From NCBI RefSeq assembly GCF_023242315.1, contig NZ_JALLIY010000021.1, positions 1 to 64,000 on the forward strand: a stretch of DNA of 64,000 bases. The letters are read 5' to 3'. Each line of letters opens with the position of its first letter. The first letter of the stretch is position 1. Positions 17,162 to 25,206 of the stretch are shown one piece after another. The translations under genes and the position numbers were made by a program. The DNA comes from Pseudomonas sp. MWU13-2105 (GTDB lineage: Bacteria; Pseudomonadota; Gammaproteobacteria; Pseudomonadales; Pseudomonadaceae). Under the pieces are notes generated by a model. It did not search any database and had not been told where the DNA came from. It saw only the letters and a list, made by a program, of their open reading frames with translations.

Positions 17162-17389
17162 CCCTCACCATAGCAATTTTATCCTCTCACATTGCCAATT
17201 TTCTGCTCCTCTGAAAATATTCAGGTCGACCCAACTTAAATATTCCCTGAGTCTATATAAAAATTTTTGAAACTCCGTCGCGGCCACTCAGGGCCGGAGC
17301 TTCCATAGGGTTCTCGCCACTTAGGCGAAGGACCCTGCCATACCAGAAGAAGACAAACTTTTCGATGCGGACTGTGAAATAATCGCGTT
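17162..17389. other. intergenic, inverted repeat near IS remnant
   Basis: Contains the imperfect inverted repeat AGGGTTCTCGCC...GGCGAAGGACCCT at about 17307-17337, directly before the IS5-family remnant. It may be the old IS end or a terminator for the DUF1543 gene. No gene. Confidence 0.35.
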
Positions 17390-18022
17390 TTTTTCATTAC
17401 ACATTGATCGACAGAGTACTGTGGATGCTTTGCTCCGGCGCAGCATAATGGGATATGCCTTAACGTTTTGGACCATGGTCAACGGTCTACCTACGTTTTC
17501 GAGACTGGTAAAATCAAGGTCTTTTCAATCAGATGCTCAAGAAGCGTTATATTCGCTTGAGCAAAAAGGGTTCGATGGGGCTGGGCACTTGGATAATCGA
17601 CTCTATCGCCGTACGGGCAGCCCGAGCCTCAGCAGGCGCAGGAAAAATGGGACCTGAGAACCACGAGACCACGCGCTCGGACGAAGCCAGGGCTGCCCGA
17701 CGACCAAAACTCATATGCTGTATCGCTGAGCTTTCTACTGACATAAGGGCTACGAAATAGAATCTTTACGCCATGCGACTGTTACCGGAGGCAACCCGTC
17801 ATCCAGCTATGCAGTATGAAACGCAAGCCAAAGCCGGGCTTACCAAGAAGCTGTTTGATCGCCCCAAGTACCGTCAGCGCAACATCATATTTGGTTGGCT
17901 GATAGAGCACCGCCGCACCGCCGCACCGGCACACGCTTCGACAAGCTGGCAAAGAGTTTTTTCAGCCATTGTCACGCAGGCCTGTTCACTACGGTGCTTA
18001 CGACATTACTGTTCGTACGGCA
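17390..18022 (+). mobile_element. degenerate IS5-family transposase
   Basis: Pieces of an IS5-family transposase follow one another in changing frames: IDRVLWMLCSGAA, then FGPWSTVYQ-like and QMLKKRYIRLSKKG, then TWIIDSIAVRAARASAGAGK (first catalytic Asp), then KKLFDRPKYRQRNIIFGWL, and finally FSAIVTQACSLRCLRHYCSYGT. The expected Glu of NxIER is lost, part of the middle is deleted and several frameshifts are present. It is dead. Its end lies 10 bases from the stop of zinc-ribbon gene B. Confidence 0.8.
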
Positions 18023-18031
18023 CACCTAGTA

Positions 18032-19162
18032 TTAATATAACGTATTTTGAGCCATTTGCTGCCACAATATTTTCCGATCGAGTTGCTGCCCTTGATATAT
18101 CACTGCCCCAAATGTGTCGTCGACTACGCGCCTTCCGTGCTCGTAAATATGTACATGAATACCTTTTTCCTGAGCTCTGTTCGCAGTCCACAAAACTGCT
18201 GGAGTCGAAGACCAAACCTCAAACCTAAGGCCCGCATAATCGTCCATATTTAGAGTACGCTCAGGAATTACATATTGATTGCTATTATTGAATTGATCAT
18301 GCAATGGCTTGAGAGGAGTGGAAACAATTTTACCTTCACTCCAAACACTATCATTCCCACAATTTCCACAAAAGTGCTTTGCATGAGGTGTATTGGCAAA
18401 ACTACCAAGATCCAAGTGAGGATAACCGCATTTCTTACATGTTACACATGCCATTTCACGCCCTTCTTCAAGCGACTTGACAAACTCAAACGCCGCAGGT
18501 GGAGTGATTTGTATTTGCGTAATTTCACTACTAGAAAACAACCCAAGATTTTGATTATAAGAGCAAACTATCGCATCATAATCCCTATCCAATAATTTTT
18601 TATCTGCTCCGGAAAATCGCTTATGCACATGTATTTTTGGCGCACGAGGAACAATCACATCACTCGAAAATGCTGGAGGTAATGAGCACCAAACGCCTAT
18701 TTCTTCAAACTCATTAAAATCTACAATAAGCGGATCAACAACATAACTCATACCCATCAGGTGGTTACTGCATGTAACCTCGCCAGTAGCAGGAACTGCG
18801 GCAATGTCGGCTTTTACACCCCAGTGAATCTGGTGTGTTTTGCAATACCACCGATCCGCTCCATTTCTAAACTTCCCACATGGAACAATGTGGCATGGTA
18901 ATACAGCACGATCACCCGATTTCGCAGTAAAACTACCGAAGACACCCTCCGAGTTTACAGCGATATTACCAATAGTCCTCCCAGGGGCCCAGCAGATAGC
19001 CGCTGCTGTGGAATATTGTTCAGGATTATCTTCCTCTTCCCCTTCGTTGCAGTATTTTCGAATGAAGTCTTTTTTTGCCATTCCCGTCCCAGGATCAGAC
19101 CACTCGCACTCCCACACCTCTACTTGCCCAGTATCGGAATTTAATTTACGCGAATAAAACAT
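18032..19162 (-). CDS. zinc-ribbon protein of unknown family, paralogue B
   Basis: A 376-residue protein, the same length as paralogue A and similar along its whole length. Conserved: GRTIGNIAV; WYCKTHQIHWG; IGVWCSLPPA with KIHVH; ITPPAAFEF; the cluster CVTCKKCGYPHLDLG...PHAKHFCGNCG (about 236-272); LKPLH; WSSTPAVLWTANRAQEKGIHVH and VVDDTFGAVIYQG. The Cys/His spacing suggests one or two zinc ions. It lies 121 bases after tcmP on the same strand and may belong to that operon. The C-terminus ends just before an IS5 remnant but appears complete, because it matches A to the last residues. Function unknown. Confidence 0.75.
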   Translation of the reverse strand: MFYSRKLNSDTGQVEVWECEWSDPGTGMAKKDFIRKYCNEGEEEDNPEQYSTAAAICWAPGRTIGNIAVNSEGVFGSFTAKSGDRAVLPCHIVPCGKFRNGADRWYCKTHQIHWGVKADIAAVPATGEVTCSNHLMGMSYVVDPLIVDFNEFEEIGVWCSLPPAFSSDVIVPRAPKIHVHKRFSGADKKLLDRDYDAIVCSYNQNLGLFSSSEITQIQITPPAAFEFVKSLEEGREMACVTCKKCGYPHLDLGSFANTPHAKHFCGNCGNDSVWSEGKIVSTPLKPLHDQFNNSNQYVIPERTLNMDDYAGLRFEVWSSTPAVLWTANRAQEKGIHVHIYEHGRRVVDDTFGAVIYQGQQLDRKILWQQMAQNTLY

Positions 19163-19283
19163 TATCGTATTTCCAAATAAGGTACATAGTTTTATTTAGG
19201 CTTCCAAGCAAACAATCACCCTAGAGAGAACCCAAAATAACCATATCAGGAGCGGCACTCACTTCCTGGCACACTCGACATAA

Positions 19284-20531
19284 TTATTTTTTATTAACAC
19301 TTAAAAAGAGTGGAAAAAAACTTCGCTGACTTTTGAATTTAAGCGTGTCATTTGCTGTGATAGTGTTTGCTTTTCTACGAGTGCCACCGCTCGACGTATG
19401 AACCTCTATTTCTGAACTTTCTATGATCGCAGAGTGAACGTCATCAGAATGGGCAGGAGTTTCATTGTAGATACTTGCGTAAAAATCACTCACTATAACA
19501 GTATCACCTGACTCTGAAATTAGTCTTGGTATGTCCTCCAAAAGCTCGTTTCTCGCATTCTCACGATCAGACTCACCGAAGAGGTATAGAGACCCATCCT
19601 CAGCGGGATCATAAGAGAGCATATTTAGGCCTGAACGACCAAAGTGAGCTTGAGCGCTGCTGTTGTCGTGCAGAATATTATTGTAGACTTGACGTGCCTT
19701 GTAGGACGTCGCAAAGTGAATAAGCCAATATCTCCAACCGAGCGGATTATTTATCGAAAACGGGCTTACGTATGGAGCACACTCTTTGAAGGCTTGAAAA
19801 ACTAATCGTTCCGCAGTACCAAGCCAACTATTTTTATTCATTTGACCTTCCAAAGCCTTTAAATCATCCATTCCCAGACCAACTGCAGATAGCTGATTTG
19901 ATACCAAGACTGGCTCTGACTTCCTCAAAAAGGAAACCAACGCTTCGATTGCAAATGTGTAAAATATTTCTGCTGATGGATTTGAGCGGGTAATATCAAG
20001 TATCGTTTTTCTTTCCACATGGCTATGACCACATTGGTCAAGATTGAACAAGACATTTCTATAGCGATACTTTGATAAGAGCCCTTTCACTTTTGGATAA
20101 ACCTGTTCAAAGGGCTCGCTAAAATACTCCACATTTATCTGAAGCTGGACATCACATGCCAAAATTTCAGCAAGTAATGGTGCTAGATTTTCTTTTAGAT
20201 ACTCAGTTACATTTTTATCCGCATCATTTAAAATTAACAGACACTCAATCGTAACTAGCCCCAACCCTTGAATAGCGCGGTTTATATTTATTGAATTCAA
20301 AGCTCGTTTCAGCTCTTCAATAAAAATAACCGGAGATCCTGCTGAACCGCATTGATAACGGCCGCCTCCTGAAAAGCCATCAACAACCGCTAAGCGGAAC
20401 TTTGATTGCTGAGGCAACTGACAACGCACAGTAAGATATTGAAAGAAATACTCTCTTAATATTTTGTGTTTTCGCCTGGAGTGATCGTCGAGAACCGCAC
20501 CACTTAACCATTCATATCTTTTCTCTGCCAT
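19284..20531 (-). CDS. tcmP: three-Cys-motif partner protein TcmP
   Basis: A 415-residue protein of the TcmP family, defined by always sitting next to a three-Cys-motif (Gp37/Gp68) gene, as it does here 15 bases downstream. The N-terminal HSRRKHKILREYFFQYLTV and VVDGFSGGGRY segments are typical; the latter resembles the glycine-rich SAM-binding motif I of methyltransferases. The middle contains VLFNLDQCGHSHV, where methyltransferase relatives have an acidic turn. The biochemical role is unknown. The pair is common on mobile elements. The gene is AT-rich compared with core genes. Confidence 0.85.
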   Translation of the reverse strand: MAEKRYEWLSGAVLDDHSRRKHKILREYFFQYLTVRCQLPQQSKFRLAVVDGFSGGGRYQCGSAGSPVIFIEELKRALNSININRAIQGLGLVTIECLLILNDADKNVTEYLKENLAPLLAEILACDVQLQINVEYFSEPFEQVYPKVKGLLSKYRYRNVLFNLDQCGHSHVERKTILDITRSNPSAEIFYTFAIEALVSFLRKSEPVLVSNQLSAVGLGMDDLKALEGQMNKNSWLGTAERLVFQAFKECAPYVSPFSINNPLGWRYWLIHFATSYKARQVYNNILHDNSSAQAHFGRSGLNMLSYDPAEDGSLYLFGESDRENARNELLEDIPRLISESGDTVIVSDFYASIYNETPAHSDDVHSAIIESSEIEVHTSSGGTRRKANTITANDTLKFKSQRSFFPLFLSVNKK

Positions 20532-20546
20532 TCGCTCAAAAATTCC

Positions 20547-21347
20547 CTATCTGAATGAGGCCTGCTGCGAAGGTTTTATAATGGTGATGGGCATTTCATC
20601 CCAAGTCCGCCCTCTGTACTCTCTACCATTATCCTTTTTAGACCTTTTTGTATTATCTTTCCCCCACGCCCCCCACTGCTTGAAGAAAAACGCCGTATCG
20701 CTTATTAAGCATTGCTCGTAAATTTCGTCAATCCAGTGTTCCTTGATAGGCCGTGCGGATCGACCACTTTCACCGCCAACGATAGCCCAATCTATTTTGC
20801 TTAAGTCGACATCCGCTACGGAGTCAATCAATGGCTCAAAAGATATGAATCTTATAGCTGCTGGAACCTTGCGGAGGCTGTCGATGCGATGTAATACATC
20901 CGCGTTTTCGACACTTGTGCCGATCCAAACGTTTGGAAGAACATCCTTGATTTTTTTGGAGATTATCTCTTTCATACGATCAGGTCGCTTCGTCAAAATT
21001 TGGTAGCTATGGCGCGGGGTTTCGCGCATAACTTTCCACACACGCAAAATAAATTCATCGCTGACCTGGTCATGAAACAAATCACTCATAGAATTCACGA
21101 AGATTTTTCGAGGTTTTTTCCATGAGTATGGTATCGCCAGTGATTTCTCGTCCTCTCTGACCACTCCATTCCAAACAGTTCGCTTCCCTGTTTGCCTAGT
21201 AAGTCCGGCGTATTTTTCAACATGCATGGACTCAAGTCGCTTCGCCATTTCCATGGCATAGCAATTTTTGCATCCATCGCTAATGATTGAACAGCCTGCT
21301 ACAGGGTTCCATGTGGAATCTGTCCACTCGATTTGGGTTTCAGCCAT
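20547..21347 (-). CDS. phage Gp37/Gp68 family three-Cys-motif protein
   Basis: A 266-residue protein of the Gp37/Gp68 (DUF5131) family. The N-terminus IEWTDSTWNPVAGC followed by CKNCYAMEMAKRL carries the three cysteines (C-x7-C-x2-C) that give the family its name and resemble the Fe-S motif of radical SAM enzymes. Other signatures: FVNSMSDLFHDQV, QILTKRPDRM, LPNVWIGTSVEN, WAIVGGESG and FFFKQWGAWG. It is the first gene of the minus-strand operon with tcmP. A Fe-S/SAM chemistry is plausible but not shown; the family occurs in phages and islands. Confidence 0.88.
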   Translation of the reverse strand: MAETQIEWTDSTWNPVAGCSIISDGCKNCYAMEMAKRLESMHVEKYAGLTRQTGKRTVWNGVVREDEKSLAIPYSWKKPRKIFVNSMSDLFHDQVSDEFILRVWKVMRETPRHSYQILTKRPDRMKEIISKKIKDVLPNVWIGTSVENADVLHRIDSLRKVPAAIRFISFEPLIDSVADVDLSKIDWAIVGGESGRSARPIKEHWIDEIYEQCLISDTAFFFKQWGAWGKDNTKRSKKDNGREYRGRTWDEMPITIIKPSQQASFR

Positions 21348-21937
21348 TTCTACACCTGTGCGATCGCTTCAACATCTGACCAACGGCGATTGCGTAACCG
21401 CCGCCTTGGAAGTTCTTTTCTAACCAATTTCGAGAGTATTATGCCCAAAAATATCAGAGTCTCGAAACTTATTCTTGACTTGCTTCCGGTGCCTATATGC
21501 ATACGATTGGCTTCTTTTGACCGGTAGCGGGAGAGTCTGTACCTCTACCCTTCGCGACTGACCGGTTTGGGTCGTGCACAATACGACCAAGTAATCCATC
21601 ACTCCCTCCCTCTATCCCTGAAAAATATCAAAACCCTACGCCATACTGCCGCCAGCAGGACACTTAACGCAATAGCAATCCGCCACCATCTAGTGTTTTC
21701 GCCTTGCGATTCATTGAACGAAAACGTTGCACCCGGATTTGTTTCACTCGGTACATCGAGTAACTCTTGGCTAACGGCCAAAGCTAGAAGTATTTTTAAG
21801 CTATTTTGGCGGGGTGCCCAGCACTGAAATTTTACCCTAGCCCCCGCCATGGCTGCTTGCACCAAAGGTAGAGCGAAGTAATGTCAAATTGGTGCAAACG
21901 CACACAAAAAGCAGAGAAGGGGGAGGATTACAAACAT
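21348..21937. other. no gene recognised between the island operon and tRNA-Pro
   Basis: Open frames up to 88 codons occur on both strands. The frame 21599-21865 (minus) has one hydrophobic segment (WWRIAIALSVLLAAVW) but no recognisable family or ribosome site. This stretch should hold the promoter of the Gp37/Gp68-tcmP operon. No integrase is seen. Confidence 0.4.
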
Positions 21938-21970
21938 AAAAAAGCCCAACCTTCTCAGATTGGGCTTTTT
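21938..21970. terminator. terminator of tRNA-Pro
   Basis: AAAAAAGCCCAA - CCTTCTCAGA - TTGGGCTTTTT: an 8-bp GC-rich stem with A and T tracts on both sides. It lies 8 bases after the tRNA 3' end on the minus strand. Confidence 0.9.
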
Positions 21971-21978
21971 CAAAAATA

Positions 21979-22055
21979 TGGTCGGGACGGAGTGATTCGA
22001 ACACTCGACCCCTAGCACCCCATGCTAGTGCGCTACCGGACTGCGCTACGCCCCG
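21979..22055 (-). tRNA. tRNA-Pro(GGG)
   Basis: A 77-base cloverleaf with CCA encoded. The acceptor stem CGGGGCG pairs with CGTCCCG, the D arm has GCGCAGTCCGGTAGCGC, the anticodon stem CTAGC/GCTAG carries the loop ATGGGGT with anticodon GGG, and the T arm is GAGTGTTCGAATCACTC. The discriminator base is A. It faces the AT-rich island with its 3' end, the usual side for integration. Confidence 0.97.
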
Positions 22056-22146
22056 ACTAGGCGTGAAACTGGGTTTTGCTTCTTGTGGAAGCGAGGAGAA
22101 ATATACCGCAAGCGTTTGAAATGTCAAAGTATTTTAAAACCTTGAA

Positions 22147-22503
22147 TCACTTCTTCAGCACCACCAGCACATCCTCCAGCTCCGAGATCATCTGGCGGAT
22201 CAGTTGCTTGTACTGGGTGCTGTCATCCTTGGCCTCATCGCCGGAGAGACGCAGACGCGCCCCGCCGATGGTGAACCCCTGGTCGTACAGCAACGCGCGA
22301 ATCTGCCGGATCATCAGCACGTCATGGCGCTGATAATATCGGCGATTGCCACCACGCTTGGCGGGGTTGAGTTGAGGAAACTCCTGCTCCCAGTAACGCA
22401 GCACGTGCGGTTTTACCGCACACAGCTCGCTGACTTCACCAATGGTGAAGTAGCGTTTGCCTGGAATCGGCGGAAGCTCGTCGTTATGACTTGGTTCCAG
22501 CAT
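22147..22503 (-). CDS. MerR-family transcriptional regulator
   Basis: A 118-residue MerR-type protein. The DNA-binding winged helix is KRYFTIGEVSELCAVKPHVLRYWEQEFPQL, followed by RRYYQRHDVLMIRQIRALLYDQGFTI and a C-terminal dimerisation helix. There are no metal-binding cysteines in the C-terminal part, so it is not a metal sensor of the classic type. It overlaps the ihfA stop by 20 bases, and this pair is conserved in pseudomonads. Its target is unknown. Confidence 0.9.
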   Translation of the reverse strand: MLEPSHNDELPPIPGKRYFTIGEVSELCAVKPHVLRYWEQEFPQLNPAKRGGNRRYYQRHDVLMIRQIRALLYDQGFTIGGARLRLSGDEAKDDSTQYKQLIRQMISELEDVLVVLKK

Positions 22504-22786
22504 AGGCCTCAACTCGGGCTTTCAACTTCTGCCCTGGACGAAAGGTGACCACACGGCGAGCCGTGATCGGGATTTCCTCTCCCGTTTTTGGATTGCGGCC
22601 AGGCCGCTGGCGTTTGTCCCGCAAGTCAAAATTGCCAAAACCCGACAGTTTGACCTGCTCGTTATCTTCGAGAGCGTGTCTGATTTCTTCAAAAAACAGT
22701 TCGACCAATTCCTTGGCCTCCCGTTTGTTCAGACCCAATTCCTCGTAGAGACGTTCCGCCATTTCAGCTTTCGTCAGAGCCCCCAT
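22484..22786 (-). CDS. ihfA: integration host factor alpha subunit
   Basis: A 100-residue HU/IHF-family DNA-bending protein (MGALTKAEMAERLYEELGLNKREAKELV). The beta-arm signature GFGNFDLRDKRQRPGRNPKTGEE with its intercalating proline is intact. It pairs with IhfB to bend DNA by about 160 degrees at specific sites and serves recombination, sigma-54 promoters and phage integration. The start is 4 bases after the pheT stop, as in E. coli, so it is translated from the pheST transcript. Confidence 0.97.
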   Translation of the reverse strand: MGALTKAEMAERLYEELGLNKREAKELVELFFEEIRHALEDNEQVKLSGFGNFDLRDKRQRPGRNPKTGEEIPITARRVVTFRPGQKLKARVEAYAGTKS

Positions 22787-22789
22787 ACG

Positions 22790-25171
22790 TCACTTCCTTA
22801 GCGTGGCGTTCAACCTGGTTTCAAGCGAGGTGAGGATGTTTTGCGTCGTGGAATTCACCTCATCGTCATTAAGAGTGCGCGATGGATGCTGCCAGGTCAA
22901 GCCAACTGCAAGGCTTTTTCTATGCGGATCAATGCCTTTACCCTCATAGACGTCAAAGAGCCTGAGCTCTGTGAGCCATTCGCCTGCATTTTCACGGATT
23001 ACGTCCAATACCGCGCTGGCCGCCACGCCCTTGTCCGCCAGCAACGCGAGGTCACGACGCACTTCAGGAAAACGCGACAATTCGCTGAATTTAGGCATTT
23101 TCCCCAACGCAACTTCAGCCAGCACCAGCTCGAAAACGAAGACCGGACGGTCGAGACCGAGGGTTTTCGACAATTCCGGGTGGATTGCGCCGACGAAACC
23201 GACCAGGCGCCCTTCGCGCTCGATGCGCGCGGTCTGACCCGGGTGCAACGCCGGATGCTTGCCCGGCACGAAGCTGAACGAATCCAGCGCACCGGCAAAG
23301 CCCAGCAGCGCTTCCACATCAGCCTTGACGTCGAAGAAGTCGACGACATCGCGCCCTTGTGCCCAGCCTTCCGGCAGACGGCTGCCACAAACCACACCAG
23401 CGAGCATCGGCTCTTGCTTCAGGCCTTCCAACTGACCGACGAAACGCAGGCCGCTTTCGAACAGACGCACGCGAGCCTGCTGACGGTTCAGGTTGTGCTG
23501 CAACGCCTTGACCAGACCCGGCCACAGTGACGAGCGCATGGCCGCCATGTCGTTGGAGATCGGGTTGGCCAACAGCAGCGGCTCGACGCCCGGATTGAAC
23601 AGTTCGAACTGTTTCGGATCGATGAAGCTGTAGGTGATCGCTTCCTGGTAACCACGAGCCACCAGCAGACGACGCAGCTCAGGCAGGTCGCTACGGGCTT
23701 CGGCCTTGGCTTGCGGCGCCAGGCGGGCTTGCGGGTAACGGACCGGCAGACGGTTGTAGCCGTACAGACGGGCCAGTTCTTCGATCAGGTCGACTTCCAG
23801 GCTGATATCAAAGCGATGGCTGGGCACATCAACACGCCACTGCCCTGCTCCACTCGCGGAAACACCCAGGCCCAGGCCGGTCAGCAGACGCTCGACCTCA
23901 GCCGCCTCCATCTCCATGCCGAGCATCTGGGTGATGCGTTCGGCACGCAGGGTCACCGGTGCCACGGCAGGCAGGTGCGCCGCGCTGACGGTCTCGACGA
24001 TCGGGCCGGCTTCGCCACCGGTGATTTCCAGCAGCAGGCCAGTGGCGCGCTCCATGGCTTCACGGGCCAGTTGCCAGTCCACGCCACGCTCGTAGCGGTG
24101 CGAGGCATCGGTGTGCAGGCCGTAGGAACGGGCCTTGCCAGCGACGGCGATCTGGTCGAAGAACGCGCTTTCCAGGAAGATGTCGCGAGTGGTCGCGGTG
24201 TTCACGCCACTGTGCTCGCCACCCATCACGCCGGCAATCGCCAGGGCGCGAGTGTGGTCGGCAATCACCAGGGTATCGCTACGCAGGGTGACTTCCTGGC
24301 CGTCGAGCAGCACCAGCTTCTCGCCCTCTTCGGCCATGCGCACGCGGATGCCGCCGTTGATTTCGGCAAGGTCGAAGGCGTGCAGCGGCTGGCCCAGCTC
24401 GATCATCACGTAGTTGGTGATGTCCACGGCGGCGTCGATGCTGCGCACGTCGGAACGACGCAGGCGCTCGACCATCCACAGCGGGGTCGGCTTCGACAGG
24501 TCGACGTTACGGATAACCCGCCCCAGGTAACGCGGGCAGGCGGCCGGGGCCAAGACTTCGATCGAACGGACATCGTCGTGCACGGCAGGCACCACCGCTA
24601 CCACCGGGCGCTCGACCGGAGTGGCATACAGCGCGCCGACTTCACGGGCCAGACCCGCCAGGGACAGGCAGTCGCCACGGTTCGGGGTCAGGTCGACCTC
24701 GATGCTCGCGTCGTCCAGATCCAGGTAGTCACGGATGTCCATGCCCACCGGCGCGTCAGCCGCCAGCTCCATCAGGCCATCGTTGCCTTCGCCGATCTGC
24801 AGCTCGGCCTGCGAACAGAGCATGCCGTTGGACTCGACGCCACGCAGCTTGGCTTTCTTGATCTTGAAGTCGCCAGGCAGTTCGGCACCGATCATCGCGA
24901 ACGGGATCTTCAGGCCCGGGCGCACATTCGGCGCGCCGCAGACGACCTGGAAGGTCTCGGAACCGTTGCTGACCTGGCACACCCGCAGCTTGTCGGCATC
25001 CGGGTGCTGTTCGGTGCTGAACACTTCACCGACGATCACGCCGCTGAATTCGCCAGCGGCCGGCGTGACGCTATCGACCTCAAGGCCGGCCATCGACAGA
25101 CGAGCCACCAGCTCGTCGCGGCTCACCAGCGGGCTTACCCAACTGCGCAGCCATTGTTCACTGAATTTCAT
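22790..25171 (-). CDS. pheT: phenylalanine-tRNA ligase beta subunit
   Basis: A 793-residue PheRS beta chain, full length. In order: the tRNA-binding EMAP-like domain (residues about 39-150, VGEVFSTEQHPDADKLRVCQV), B3/B4 editing domain (about 210-380), B5 domains, and the C-terminal anticodon-binding fold (KFSELSRFPEVRRDLALL). With PheS it forms an alpha2-beta2 enzyme that charges tRNA-Phe and edits Tyr-tRNA-Phe. It lies between pheS and ihfA in the standard order. Confidence 0.98.
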   Translation of the reverse strand: MKFSEQWLRSWVSPLVSRDELVARLSMAGLEVDSVTPAAGEFSGVIVGEVFSTEQHPDADKLRVCQVSNGSETFQVVCGAPNVRPGLKIPFAMIGAELPGDFKIKKAKLRGVESNGMLCSQAELQIGEGNDGLMELAADAPVGMDIRDYLDLDDASIEVDLTPNRGDCLSLAGLAREVGALYATPVERPVVAVVPAVHDDVRSIEVLAPAACPRYLGRVIRNVDLSKPTPLWMVERLRRSDVRSIDAAVDITNYVMIELGQPLHAFDLAEINGGIRVRMAEEGEKLVLLDGQEVTLRSDTLVIADHTRALAIAGVMGGEHSGVNTATTRDIFLESAFFDQIAVAGKARSYGLHTDASHRYERGVDWQLAREAMERATGLLLEITGGEAGPIVETVSAAHLPAVAPVTLRAERITQMLGMEMEAAEVERLLTGLGLGVSASGAGQWRVDVPSHRFDISLEVDLIEELARLYGYNRLPVRYPQARLAPQAKAEARSDLPELRRLLVARGYQEAITYSFIDPKQFELFNPGVEPLLLANPISNDMAAMRSSLWPGLVKALQHNLNRQQARVRLFESGLRFVGQLEGLKQEPMLAGVVCGSRLPEGWAQGRDVVDFFDVKADVEALLGFAGALDSFSFVPGKHPALHPGQTARIEREGRLVGFVGAIHPELSKTLGLDRPVFVFELVLAEVALGKMPKFSELSRFPEVRRDLALLADKGVAASAVLDVIRENAGEWLTELRLFDVYEGKGIDPHRKSLAVGLTWQHPSRTLNDDEVNSTTQNILTSLETRLNATLRK

Positions 25172-25206
25172 CCTGCTCTCCTAATAGATTCGTTACGGGC
25201 CGCGAC

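Noticed and set aside
17307..17337. inverted repeat as a terminal repeat of an intact IS
   Set aside because: The transposase beside it is dead, and no matching repeat was found at the other end near 18022.
21837..22127. 96-codon frame containing a GVAQSGSALAWGARG-like stretch
   Set aside because: It is translation of the tRNA-Pro gene and its surroundings on the same strand, a well-known false protein.
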